Source: Linyphia triangularis (taxonomy: Eukaryota > Arthropoda > Arachnida > Araneae > Linyphiidae). From it: 64,000 bases of DNA. This document shows, one piece after another, positions 33,781 to 45,171 of the stretch (the first letter of the stretch is position 1; every line of letters starts with the position of its first letter). Location of the stretch: positions 992,001 to 1,056,000 of the forward strand of contig OZ021722.1 of the NCBI GenBank assembly GCA_963978545.1, written 5' to 3'. A program made the position numbers and the translations under genes. Below the pieces are notes generated by a model. The model was not told the DNA's origin, did no database searches, and saw only the letters and a program-made list of their open reading frames with translations.

Positions 33781-34051
33781 GTCCTGGCTAAGGCACAATC
33801 TTGCGCCCCCCCCCCCCTCAGGAAAATCCTAGATCCGCCACTGACTATATGGCATTGTCTTTTACAGCGATTTTAGCAGTTGTGTTGTCATGTTTTCAAC
33901 TGCTGTTCTGTGCTCTATTGTGGTGAAAAGATTATTGAATTATTTTATTATTAACAATGATTACTAAAATTCGATTAATGATTACATTGAAAATTTGGGA
34001 CGGCATAAATCTAAAATCACCAAGCCGATTTTATGTCCCAGTACATCCCTG

Positions 34052-35085
34052 GATAGAAAGCTACTTAAAATTGGAGTAGCACTCCGAAATTTTCAACATA
34101 AGTAGTTTTGGTCTTCTAATTGTGACTATGATAAACAGAATGTTAACATTTTAATTAGTTCTTTTTTAATTAATTTTTTTTTACAAAATGACTTCAAACA
34201 GAGGTACAGATCTGAAATTTTCAGCATAAGTAGTTTTAGCCTTCTAATTGTAGATTTGAAAAACAAAATTTTTAAATCTTGATGAGTTTTTTTTAATTAA
34301 CAAATACTTTAGAAAATGATTTCTAACAAGGCGACAGATCTGAGATTTTCAACGCAAGTGGTTTCGGACTTCTAATTGTACTTTTGAAAAACAGAATTTT
34401 AAATATTTATTTAGCCCTCTTTTATTTAGTTTTTTTTTTTTAATTAATTAATAAATAGTTTACAAAACGATTTCTAATTGGGCTACAGTTCTGAAATTTT
34501 CAACACATGTAGCTTTAGCCTTCTAATTGGACTTTTGACAAAAAGAACGTTAAAATTTTAATTTGGTTTTGATTAATTTTTTTCATTAATATTTTCACAA
34601 AAAGCGACTTCTAATAGGCCTAGATCTCTGAAAATTTCAACGTAAGTAGCTTTGGCCTTCAAATTTTACTTTTCAAAAACACGTATTAAAATATTTTCAA
34701 AGGGGTGTTGCATTATTGTATTAACGGGGAATTTTTATTCTGTTTCACGATAAGGGAGGGGTTTCTAATTTTAAGGGTTTACGCAGCAATTAGTTTTTAG
34801 TGAAAGAAGCGAGCTTATGCTTACGCAGCAATGAACCTTAAATTGGGAGAAGTCAAATCATGCTTGCATAGCAATGAACCTTTCAACGAGTGAAGTAAAC
34901 CTGTGCTTATTATAAGCTTTTCAGAGAGCGAAGCGAGCCTGGTCTTGCCTATCAATGAATCTTCCGGTGAGCGAAGTGCCAAAAGCTGGAACCTATACAC
35001 CAATGACGGATCTCCCGCAACGCGGCCCCACGCAACTAGCTAAAAATTGCACATGGAAAAATTTAGTAGCGAAGCACGGGTCTAG
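34052..35085 (+). mobile_element. Helitron-like repeat, copy 4 (5'-truncated)
   Basis: The TCTATAATAATA head is missing; the copy starts at the AGAAAGCTACTTAAAATTGG block. It ends GCGAAGCACGGGTCTAG at 35085, followed by T, which gives the clearest Helitron-type 3' end of the four copies. Five 115-130-bp internal units and the short-unit tail are present. Confidence 0.6.
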
Positions 35086-35238
35086 TATAAAATATATCAG
35101 GCGTTATTTTCGAGTTTCTTAAATTATATCATTTCATTAAGTGATCATTTTCGTATCTACTCACCGAATATTTAAATGCACTGGACTAAAAGATTGTAAC
35201 ATAGCTAGTATAGGAAAGGATCCTTACTAGAACTTCCT
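35086..35238. mobile_element. MITE1 right-arm fragment, copy c
   Basis: CGTTATTTTCGAGTTTC, TTTCATTAAGTGATCATT, GCACTGGACTAAAAGATTG and CCTTACTAGAACTTCC match the MITE1 right arm. It abuts the end of the Helitron-like copy 4; no left arm is found on the other side. Confidence 0.68.
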
Positions 35239-35664
35239 TTTAGAAGTTGGCTTTTTGTAGATATTTGTATTATTCAAAATTGCGCGTTTCCTCCTAAAAA
35301 GAGATTCCATCGGAAGAGGATTGAAACGAGTCATGAAATTTATTCTTCATGCCCTTTGAAATGGCATTTGTTTATTCTCTGCATTTTTTGCTCCAAATGG
35401 TTACCAGAACGTGCGGGACATTTTAAAAGGCTCTACAAGAGTAAACACTTTTTCACTGAAGTGGCTTCAAGATTTCAGATGAGCCCTTATATTCGTACCA
35501 TCGTATATCAGATAAAAATTCCCTTTCAAAGCAATATTTAATTAAGGTATGCACTAGGCAAAAAATCCTTGTAAATAGAAAATTATTAAGTTAAATCATT
35601 CAATTCTTATTACTGTAAGAAAATCTATAATAGATCGAACCCCCCCCCCCCCCCCTAAACTGGA

Positions 35665-36140
35665 GAAGGTATATTTGTCAATTATAATAACTTCGCAGGG
35701 GGTGAATACCATAATCAGCGACAAAATACGAGTTTTTTTTTCTCTCTATGTCACGGCAAAAACCTAGAAATTGACATATGCAACTCCACAATATTCTCCT
35801 TCCAACAAGGTTTGTAAGTCAAGATCATTTAAGATATAATAAGAAAGGCAAAATGAAGCATTGTGATCTTTAATAGATTTTCAAAATGCTAAAGTTAATT
35901 TAAAGATAACTTTTTAGTTTTGCCTTTCTTATTTGTATCTTATATATTCTCTTTTCAAACTTATTTTCAAAAAATTATTTTCAAAAAATTCTTATTTTAA
36001 AACTTTGAAAGAGAATACTGGAGTTACATATAATAATTTCTAGGCTTTTGCCATGACATACACAGACAAATTCTTGTATTTTGGCGCCGATTATGATACT
36101 CACCCACTGAGAAGTTATTATAATTGACAAATATGCCTTC
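35665..36140. mobile_element. Foldback element E (about 476 bp)
   Basis: The left arm (AGGTATATTTGTCAATTATA, TCGCAGGGGGTGAATACC, ACCTAGAAATTGACATATG) and the right arm are inverted copies of one another (AATTATAATAACTTCTCAGT on the minus strand). The central part also has inverted GCAAAACTAAAAAG-type segments (about 35845-35935). Single copy in the window, non-coding. Confidence 0.72.
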
Positions 36141-36296
36141 TACATTTTTTTTTTTTTTTTAAGATTTATTATCGATTCCCTTACTATAATTTCAAATGAA
36201 GGGCCATGCCAAAGAACGAACAGAATCAAAAGATTTCGAAAGCGATGTTTCCCCCCAATCTGCAAGGTGTTAATCACGTGGACAAATATCATGGTA

Positions 36297-38873
36297 CTTG
36301 AGACTTACCTCAACCCTGATACAAGCCAACACCACCTAAAGTACAAGGCCCAATCCCTCTCACTTCTGGTTGCCGTGACGTCATCACAAGAAGTTATACT
36401 AAACGAACTAGATCTAATTTCTATACTTCATTCCGATGTCAGCAGCAGAGTACATTCGTATTTAGGCTTAGCAATGGCGTTGATGCTAGTGGTAGCTATT
36501 TGCGAGCGTTATTATTTATAGTTTTAAACAGACTTGTAATTGAGTAACTATTTGCGAGTGTTATTATTTATCGTTTTAATTGAGAAGTATGCCATCTATG
36601 ATACCTGTTGTGTAGCTAATTGTAGTGGAAATTGCAACCCAGACAGCAAAGTATCTATTTTTAAGTTTCCCGAAGATCAATAACTGCGTCAGAAATGGAA
36701 CCAATCCATCTCCAAAAAAGGATACAAACCCTCAAAATATTCAAGGGTAAGTACAAATCTTGGGCGTATTGACTTAGATAAATGTTTTTAATAATACATT
36801 TTTGTATGTTTTTATCCGAAATGTTTTTAACTTTTTAAATTGAACTAAACTACAACACTAAATGTCCCATTTTCGAAACAGTTTTATAGCAACAATAATT
36901 AGTATTTAACTAGTATTATTTTAGCTCCAAATAGTTACTAAAAATAGCCAAGTCCCTGTAGTGCATTTTTACCATTGTTTCTTTTTTTTTTTAATCAATT
37001 TACCATTTTTTTAATTTTTAAACTATAATTTCGTAGGGAAAAAATTAAAATATGGGTTGAATTCCAAGTTCGGTATGAATTCTGCGCCAAGGTGATTTTC
37101 GCCAAAAAATTGCCATTTTTTTTTAGTGTCAAATGAACTGCTTATAGTTGCCATAATTTGGCGCGGCATTATGTAAACAATTCAAAAAACAAACCAGAAT
37201 CCGTACCGGATCTTGGATTTTTAACTAAAATGTGAAAACGAATGTATTTATTTCTACATTTTGACTTAATTTTCTCATTTATATTTAAAATGTGTCATCT
37301 TGGGGAAACGGTATAATTTATTTTGTAGTTTCCCTTATACATCTTACTTTCCCTTTTTTCTTAAACTAATTTATTGAAAAAATCAACTATTTAAATAATA
37401 CTTATGCTTGTTTTTCTTGATTTTAAGTATATATGTAAGAAGAGCCACCAAGCCACACATGAATCCAGGAATATACTCCTAGGTGTGTATTCTATATTTC
37501 CAAAATGAGTATATATGCAGAGTTACTGAGGCTTTTGACAGCAAGGCAGGAGAGAAAATATCTGCTCCGTTGAAGTACCCTCCCCTGACAAATAATGCTG
37601 CGCCAACTATTTTCACTATCTGCCATTCTTATTTATCATCTACTTCAAACATCAGAGAAAGCGTGGTTAAAAAGCAAGAACGAATTGTAAACTTTAATTT
37701 GAAAAAGGCAATTGCTGAAAGTTTACAAGAGATGAAGGAAAAGCAAGCAAGGATGACATTTTCATCATTCGAAGAACTCTGTGAAAAAGTAAATAACATT
37801 TCTTTACCTGCTGGGTGATCTCATTTGAAAGAATCTGGAATATTGATATTGTTTTAATTAATTTTAAACCCAGAACCTCTTATTACAAAATCAAGAGTAG
37901 TAGATGATAAACTTTCTTTAAATATTTATATTGATAAGGTTCATATAACAAAATGAAATGAAATATGCCTACCTTCAAATGTAAACAGCTGTGAAAAAAT
38001 TTCCACTTTAATTGAGAATTTATATAACTATAATAGTAATGATAGAAATCAATTCTTCTGCAAACTTCAAATTATTTGTAAGCATTTTGATGACCTATTA
38101 ACTGTCGCGGACGCCACAAAAAACCTATGTAGGATCTCACTTGGATCCTTTTTCAGGTTCAAATTATGAAAGTTAACAAATTATGAAAGTTAAACACTTA
38201 AGAAACGAGAGCAAAATCCTTCACGTCTTTCTTTTATTACAAAAAGTTTAGAACAAGAACTATATAAAAACCGTTTTTACATTCGAAAGAAAAATTATCG
38301 TCTGCACTTTTTCAGCTCGTAACAGAACTCAGAACAAGATGAATAGTACAAAAGTCAATTCTTATAAGCAACTCCATGATGACGTAACAAATGATTTGTT
38401 CTATAAAAATTGTACTAATTTGAAAATGCCAATGTTGGCAGGTATGTAATATAATAATGTGTATGTTGTATGTGTTAATATTGTAAATAAAAAAAGTGGA
38501 TTACTCTAAACCCAGTTCCTTATTCATTTTATATGTAAACAATTAAATTGATATGAAAATTCAATGTATTATCAGTGTGATAAAAACTTCAATAAAATTT
38601 ACACTAGTGATTAATATATAAATGCAAGAAAATAGAAATTTTTTCTGTTTTATATAATTTTAACTTGGGAAATTTTTATTTTACTAATTGAAAATCGAAT
38701 GAAAAGCATTGAATATTTGAATGTTGAACAAACAAACTTATTCATGTTGTTTTCAAACTACGCTAAATAATGAAAGAGCAATGAACGTAAATCGTCCAAC
38801 TTCTCTTGATGACGTCACAAATAAAGTGGTAAGGCCTTGTCTTTAGGTGGTGTTGTACAAGACCCGAGTCTTG
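36297..38873 (+). mobile_element. THAP-domain DNA transposon relic (P-element-like) with inverted ends
   Basis: Inverted ends flank a decayed THAP gene. AACACCACCTAAAGTACAAGG at 36328-36350 pairs with the complement of 38833-38854, and TGACGTCATCACAAGAAGTT at 36376-36395 pairs with 38799-38817. The right end has an additional CAAGACCCGAGTCTTG palindrome. Inverted ends plus a THAP DNA-binding domain fit the P superfamily. Exact termini and TSD are not resolved. Confidence 0.68.
36590..38125 (+). pseudogene. THAP-domain transposase-like pseudogene, two exons
   Basis: Exon 1 (about 36590-36746) encodes a C2CH THAP finger start: CCVANCSGN, then VSIFKFPEDQ, a stop codon, then LRQKW and GYKPSKYSR before a GGGTAAGT donor. 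A frameshift separates this from the MPSM-type start. Exon 2 (from about 37521, after ATATGCAG) encodes VTEAFDS, NNAAPTIF (the THAP AVPTIF box), CHSYLSSTSN and a Lys/Glu-rich helix. The same frame continues through stops at 37816 (TGA), 37855 (TAA) and 37954 (TGA) to about 38125. The second zinc Cys and His have become Thr and Ala. It cannot make protein. Family knowledge suggests the N-terminus of a P-element/THAP9-like transposase, since the inverted ends surround it; a retired THAP host gene is less likely. Confidence 0.75.
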
Positions 38874-39284
38874 AAACCAGCTTTTCTGGAGAATTGAGAA
38901 AAACGGATTCTGATCGTTCTTTGCCGTTCAAATAACTACTAAAGTTGTCGTGCTGCTTTAGCGCCGATAACTTAGTTGGTAGATTTCAATTTAAATTTGT
39001 TTTACAGAGGTTATGTATCGTTTTTTTTTTCACGTCGAATTTAGGTTAACTTTTCATGTTAATTCTAATTATGTAACAATTACTTAGGATTGTGATAGAA
39101 TAATGCCAACCTTACATTAATTTGTTCCTTTTCCCAATAATCCCTTTGCAATTTATAAAATATTAATTATTCCATGAGAAGAACGAAAATTCAAGAGAGC
39201 GAACGAAAGTAATGTCACGAGTTTTCACAGAAGAAATGACGATGCCCTAAACAAAAACTTTAATTTATTCTTTTGTTGAAGGTT
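38874..39284. other. No gene recognised
   Basis: AT-rich sequence between the THAP element and the LTR-B copy. No repeat or frame is supported. Confidence 0.5.
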
Positions 39285-39620
39285 CAACAGTGAAATCACA
39301 ATCAACAAAGGCTCCGGTGCATACAACTTCGGATACAGCGATAATGCAAAGAAGGTAAACAAAGCGCTCAGCTTCTTTCAAAACAGCATCTCCTACTCAA
39401 ATGACTCCGTGATTCCATGCATCGACTCCTTTTATATCCTCGAGTGCAAAAATCTCTAGAAAAGTCCAATTAGCCAATCATGTGATGGAAACGCCTCGAA
39501 ATTACTCGATTGATTTAGGTGTTGCCACCTTTTATCTAACTTGTATTATTACTGTTAAGAAATAAAATGAACTTTAAAAGAAATTTGTCGATATTTATAA
39601 TTGTATACAACGTTTTTAGC
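39285..39620 (-). repeat. LTR-B copy 4 (partial)
   Basis: The minus strand carries AAAAGGTGGCAACACC, CGATTTCGAGGCG-like and TATAAAAGGAGTCG (TATA-like) blocks. Its TGTTGCTAAAAACG start lies at about 39622. It aligns with copies at 11400, 15026 and 22073. Confidence 0.55.
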
Positions 39621-40033
39621 AACAGTAATGACGATTTGAGTAATCTTCATATATTTTCGTTTTGGAGAGGAAAATTTTATTGATGATGATGTTCCCTAAA
39701 CATGTATGCCAATGTTATAACATAAGCTCCGGAATTTTTTTTTTTAAAATCGAGTATAAATTAGAATTTATGGGATTAATAATTAATTTAAAGAAGCCAA
39801 ATATAAACATATTAACTAGAAATAATAATTCTTTTTGCAATTTATAATTCTTTATTTTCCCTTGGACATCAGCTTGAGATAAGCGCTTAACAAACGATAA
39901 TTCAAAAAGTGAAATTTCCCAACTAAAATCTCAAGTATTTCATTGGACATAAACTATTAAATGCTATTATTTACAAAAAAGAGTTTCGGTATAAGAATGA
40001 GACATTTAAAGAAAAAAAAAAAAAAAAAAAAAA
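39621..40033. other. No gene; AT-rich
   Basis: Contains a poly-A run at about 40009-40033, directly before foldback A copy 3. Confidence 0.5.
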
Positions 40034-40760
40034 CTAAGGGTGTGGAACATGGCACAACTTTTAATTGCACTTTGATACTGACGTAGATTGGTGTAATTTA
40101 CTATTTTTATACTTTCATCTCTCGTTTAGAACAAATGACCAGTTAGACGATATATTTTTGGCGATAATTCTTATATGGGTAAAAATAGAAAAAATAAATA
40201 AATAAACATTAGAGAGAGAGAGGAGAAAAACGGTCGTTGGCGAGCGATGCTCAAGGTAAGAGAATTCTGTGTTGAAGGCATTCGTTTTTCAACTTTATAT
40301 ACCTTTATTACATTTTTATGGGAATTTCGGGGGGGGGGGGGATGTTTAGAACACCTTCAGAGGCATAACAGCAGCGATTTTGATCAAAAGCATTTAAGCA
40401 GTTTCTTATAGTAATTGCAGAAAAACAAGATTCTTTCAATGAAGCTACATTATGCGCGTATGAAACTTTGATGAAAAATGTATGGCACCACTAAGCCGTA
40501 CAACAAATTCGGACATCGTAGGGTCAATTTGTTTGAGAGCTATTGCTAACACACATAACTAGAACCTTTCTTGACATTAAGATGTTCGAAAACATGGAGA
40601 AATGCAAAGAAAATCGAATTTTTTTTTTGACCGAAAGTAATACTTTCATTACTCTACGTAAACAAATGGGTAATTGAAAGTAAATTATTCATGAAGTTAT
40701 ATATTCTATGAAAATATACTATCTCAATTTTGTTAGTTTATTACATGCGTTATAATTTAT
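40034..40760. mobile_element. Foldback family A, copy 3 (left arm and centre)
   Basis: The left end CTAAGGGTGTGGAACATGG, then TCGTTGGCGAGCGATGCTCA, GTTTAGAACACCTT and CAGCGATTTTGATCAAAA match copy 1 at 9000-10130. The distal part (TTTGACCGAAAG, GGGTAATTGAAAGTAAA) matches copy 2 near 16690-16760. No inverted right end is found. Confidence 0.6.
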
Positions 40761-41170
40761 AACCGTAAGTAATGGAAAATAAACTTCTTGGCTACTCCAT
40801 AACAAAAGAATTTTTTTTTTATATATAAATAATCAACATCCAAGATTTTATTTAATTAAAAAAAAAAGTTTTATTATATTTGTGTCTCATTTAATGTAAA
40901 GTCGATGAAAATGCTTTAATTGTGAACGTGGAAGGAGAACGATTCTCGTTAAAATGGAGAGAAATGCAAATTCTTTGTTCGAAACCCCTCCCAAAAGTGG
41001 CGCATGTTGAAAAGCACTCTCGTCTCGAGGTGTTAATGGGAAGGTGCATCTTTGGAGTTTCATAAAACTAGAAAGGCCATCGTTGCAAGATTCTGTTCAC
41101 TCTTCTGTATTTTACTTGGATTACCTTCCACGGAATGTTTGGATGAATCATAGAATGGTCTATTAATAGT
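40761..41170. other. No gene recognised
   Basis: Mixed AT-rich sequence. A slightly GC-richer block at 40930-41150 shows no coding frame. Confidence 0.5.
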
Positions 41171-41517
41171 AAGTAGTCCTAGTAAGGATCATTCCCTACA
41201 CTAACTCATCTTTTGGTCCAGTTCATTTAGAAACATAAAACCATGATATTTAGTACGAAAATGATCACCTAAGGAAAAGACAGAAATTTAATGTCGATCT
41301 CTTAGAAATGAAAATAAAAAAAAAACAGAAAAAAAAGACTATTGTAGGTGTCGCCACTGCATAGGCATTGACGTAAGGATTTCAACAATAAAATAAAATA
41401 TATTAGACGCTATTTTCGAGTTTTGTAATTTTCGTCATTTCATTAATGCTTTATATGAAGAAGTTTCTAAATGGATTGGGTTAGAAGATTGTAACACAGC
41501 GAGTAATGGGACTTCTT
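41171..41517. mobile_element. MITE1 copy d (full)
   Basis: Left arm AGTCCTAGTAAGGATCATTC with CCAGTTCATTTAGAAAC; centre CTGCATAGGCATTGACGTAA; right arm CGCTATTTTCGAGTTTTG and AGATTGTAACACAGCGAGTA. The inverted arms face each other with no insertion. Confidence 0.75.
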
Positions 41518-42119
41518 CGTAATTGACTAAACAATGGTTTCGATATGAATCTGGGAGAAAACCTCGCATTGCATTCAAAGTTATTGTAAAAGTATGTTTA
41601 TTTTTATCTTTGATTTATCTCTGCTTTATGTGTAGTACGAAATTTAGTTAGTCTACAATGTGAAATAAAACACATAATAGTATAATTCAGGAATTATTAG
41701 GATAATTAAAACGTCATGTTTTATATAAACTTAAGAGGTAAATTTAATTGCAATGGAGAATAAAAAATGAATCTGTATAAGCCATAAAAATTTTCAAGAG
41801 TAATAAGATAATTGTTTTTCTTTTTCCTAGCAACATATTTTTTCAAAAATCCAAATTCTATTTTTGCTACAACAAATGCTTGTAAGTTTCCTCATTTTAT
41901 AAAATTCATTTGTTTTAATCTCTTTTTATTGTTCACTCAAAAAATACGGAAGGAATAGTATTTGACCCATTTCAAGACATTAAAAAGACTTTATTTCATT
42001 TTAAAACACATGGCTTAAGTAAGGAGACATTTTATGTAATCCACATTTTAACAGGTCCTGTTCATTTAATCACTTCGTAATAATTCTTTTCACTACAACA
42101 TTTCACTCAAACTTACTAC
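41518..42119. other. No gene; AT-rich
   Basis: No supported feature. Confidence 0.5.
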
Positions 42120-42475
42120 TGCTGTATTTTACGCATTTTGATGATGCCCATTACCATTCCGAGATTTTTTATTTCATGACTGCCATTTTCATTTCTCAAA
42201 TATTTATTTTCATTAAAGGGCTGCCCATTTCCCCTTTTTCTTTCTTTCCAATCTTGCTTATTTCAATTTAACGGCTGCCCATTTTTATTTCATGCATTTT
42301 CATTTTCGTATCAATACTGCCCATTTCCTTTTTTGCAAATCATTATTTTAATCAAACGACTGCTTTAAATTTTCATCTGACGGCCGATCACTTTCATTTT
42401 ACGGCATCTCATTTTCGCTTCACGACTATCTACTTTATTTCACGACTATTAGTTTCATTCAAAGGTTGCTCCAAA
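42120..42475. repeat. Degenerate pyrimidine-rich repeat
   Basis: Motifs such as GCTGCCCATTT, ATTTCATG and CACGACTAT recur at irregular 30-60-bp intervals through about 350 bp. This looks like an old tandem array. It lies just upstream of the CpG-rich block. Confidence 0.5.
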
Positions 42476-42720
42476 AATGAGTCGTAATCCTCTGTTGGAT
42501 CAGGCCCTGGTTTCGGACAAATTTCTCCACTGTAACAAGAGGGGTGCAGAGGGGAGCCCCGGGGAGTTCGCGGGGAAAAGGGCAGACGATTGATTCGGCT
42601 CTTCCCCCATGCGCGGGAAAAGGAGGTTTCGCGCGCGCATCCAGGATTCGACAACACACAATCGGACAACCACCAGTTGTCAGCCGGACTAGAGCGGGGC
42701 ACTGTGCTCCCGGATCAGAT
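42476..42720. promoter_or_regulatory. CpG-rich block, possible promoter or 5' exon
   Basis: About 245 bp rich in G+C and CpG (for example GGGGAGCCCCGGGGAGTTCG and TTTCGCGCGCGCATCC) stand out in AT-rich DNA. Overlapping open frames on both strands (such as 42544-42822) are expected from low stop density and look like no known protein. With the exon candidate at 46128 on the plus strand this could be a transcription start or non-coding first exon; this is inference. Confidence 0.35.
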
Positions 42721-44980
42721 CTTCAAATGCTCTCTTTTTACTGCTTCCATTCAACTTATGTTTGTTGCCCTTGCTCAGAGTTAGTGATGGATGTTAAAAA
42801 AAAGTTACGCATTTTTATGTGATTAAAGATTCTGCGTTGATCTTCTAAATTAATCTACTAAAAATAATTTCACTGAGAGGAGGAGTTGAAGATCTTGCAA
42901 AGGATCGTTTGTGTGAGTGAAAAAAAGCACGAGGAGTTGAAAAAAAAAGTAATCTGGTTTATTTTCTTTCTTTTTGTTGCCAAAAGTTCAACACATCTCA
43001 TTGCTGGTGAAGTGAAGACATTCGTTATTGATATCGATGAGGATTGTATAAAAGTTATTCAGTATTGATTTATATTAAGGAGGATTGGATAACATTTACC
43101 ATTTGCTGTATCAAGGTGTAAGTACGTAACAAAGTTTCTCAAGTTCAACGACACGTGAAAAGTAAACATGGTTTAATGTGTGCCTTCTCAAATCTTGGGC
43201 TGTGTGCTCTCTGTAAAAGTTGGGAGTGTTTTTAATTGCTTGTCGAAAGTGACTTCAAGACCCGGTTGTTTTCAAATCCAAGTGATTCATAAAATCATAT
43301 ATTTTAACGGTTATGCAAGTGTGTCAAAAGATGACATCGCTGATCGTGATGACATGGATCATCGTAGGTTTCTTTCGAATGGGATTATTCTGTGAACGGA
43401 TGACAATGTGATCTCGACATTGCTTTCTGTGCTTACGGAACTAGCGCTCGATATGTTCAAAGTTAAAGAAGCCTCTAAGCCATTTGTTTTTTGCTCGAAT
43501 TTAGTCAATGGCTTGTAATAAAATATCTGTCCAACTTTACTAAGCCACGAAGATTTAACAAAAAGTATATCCATCTTATTTGAAATGTGGATGTCGCTCA
43601 TGCTTGAACACCTTCACCATTTCGAATCGTCCATATAATCGAATATTTTATTCTTGAAAGAATTTTTATAACTCCTGTTCCACAATTCGTTTCGTCCTTG
43701 AGTGCCATATAAAAGTGAGTTCACTTCATTTCGAGAATTTGAAATGTTCGTAAATTGATGCTTGTTATTTGGCAATGAATTCCGTCAATTTACTAAATGT
43801 TTCTGCTTCGCTTCTTTCAATGTCATCGAAATTTATCTGTGTTGTGGCGTTTCGTAAATTATCTCAGTGTCTTTATGCTGTTTACTCAACGAATTTTTTG
43901 CTCCAGAAGCTTCTCAGGGCACGCGCTTCGAGTATTTCGAGAAGACGATCTAATAATTCGAACATACTGCGTTAATAATAATAATAATAATAACAAAAAC
44001 GGCATTAATCTAAATGTATGATGTAATTTTCAGCCTATGCGATATTATGAAAATGGTGCAAATACCGATTTCACTTTTTGCTTCTGATTTTCGCGCACCC
44101 AAAATTAACCATCCATTTTACTGAAATAAACCATTTTCAAATACTGCTAAATTTGAACTCAAAATAGCGGTTTTTAGTCAATTTTTTTCAATTGGTTGAA
44201 GTTATACGTTCGTTACTTCTGAAAAGGAAAAGAAATTCAGAGGAGTATCTAATAAAGTATAATTAACGTTGTTTATAATACAGGACATTACTTTAGGCAG
44301 TTTCAATACTTAAAACTAATTACTATCTCGAGAACTTTTATTTCATAAAAATTATTTTGTATTTTATTCATACATGACTTTTTCCTGCAATGTGAGGTTT
44401 CAAGAGTGGTTTATCTGATGAAACTAAATCTAACGCTTTCATTATTGTATCGGATTTCATACAAATGTTTTTAATTACATTATTTTCGGCAGTAATGTAC
44501 TTGTGAAATATATTTCTGGTTATAATTCCTTTAGAAAGAAATTAAAGATCCAGTTCTAAATATCTTTCAGAAATACAATCGACTTTATCCGCGATAACTT
44601 CAGAGCATAAAAAGTGGTAAAAGCGTTAACTTTTGCTGTTGACAAAAACTATTTTTTAATTTTAGATTGGCGAGTTTTTATAGCCTAACTTACATTTGTG
44701 ACGTAACATAATAATTTTGTCAAAATGAGTTTTATTAAATACGTATTTAAAATATATAAAATTCTTTTCGATCAGCGCGCTGTATAAAGTTTTATAAAAA
44801 ATACTCGAATGCAATGTCCAATGTGTGCCATCCTAAAAGGAATTCTTAACTGCTTTAGAAATTGTCCAACTCAAAGTGTTTTACTCTTCAATACATATCA
44901 ATACAAATGCTCCGTCTCATGCCTTCCATTTAAATCTATTAATAGAATTCATTATTAAATCTTCCTATAAAGAGTTCTAG
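42721..44980. other. Repeat-poor stretch, no gene confirmed
   Basis: Few of the window's repeat families occur here. Composition is more even, with many TTCG motifs at 43600-43970 and a short TAA microsatellite at 43973-43993. Short frames (42886-43068, 43180-43395, 43797-44021) have no recognisable domain. It would fit a 5' untranslated or intronic part of a host gene ending in the exon at 46128. Confidence 0.4.
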
Positions 44981-45045
44981 CTTTATAATAATCCTAGTTC
45001 AAGCTTTATAATAATCCTAGTTCAAGCTTTATAATAATCCTAGTG
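44981..45045. repeat. 23-bp tandem repeat, three units
   Basis: CTTTATAATAATCCTAGTTC plus AAG is repeated three times, the last unit incomplete. Confidence 0.9.
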
Positions 45046-45171
45046 CTAGATAGAGCTGCCTAGAACATTCTCCATCTTTCACGCCTCTTTAACTTTCTGA
45101 TAGTCGGTACTTGCTATTCAATACCTCTTCGATGAAAATTATTCCTCTTGCCTTAAGAATTATTAAAGCTC

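Larger units (their letters stand above)
30776..33843. mobile_element. hAT-like insertion, 3.07 kb
   Basis: A perfect 8-bp TSD, ACTATATG, lies at 30768-30775 and 33844-33851. The ends are CAATGGCGGAT and the complement of CAGTGGCGGAT, the typical C-A-N-T-G-G hAT terminus, followed by G/C-rich runs on both sides. No transposase frame is recognisable. The interior carries a SINE, family D fragments and long AT-rich stretches, so it is a non-autonomous or decayed copy. Confidence 0.85.
30269..33925 (+). repeat. Gypsy-type LTR copy 2, interrupted by a hAT-like insertion and truncated at its 3' end
   Basis: It starts TGTTACGAATTTCTG and follows the solo LTR at 23447-24118 block by block (GGGCATTTAACATTAT, GGCGACATTTTCGGTCCC, AAGTCCTATA complement, CTTATATAAGG TATA box). 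It resumes at 33852 with GCATTGTCTTTTACAGCG and ends near 33925 after GTGCTCTATTGTGGTG, lacking the last ~190 bp. About 110 bp of TTGGCGA-rich sequence at 30468-30580 are absent from the other copy. Confidence 0.8.

Noticed and set aside
36267..36521. 84-codon frame with a hydrophobic C-terminus
   Set aside because: It overlaps the inverted end of the THAP transposon; no homology recognised.
42544..42822. 92-codon plus frame in the CpG-rich block
   Set aside because: Opposite-strand and other-frame ORFs of similar size overlap it; no domain or splice support.
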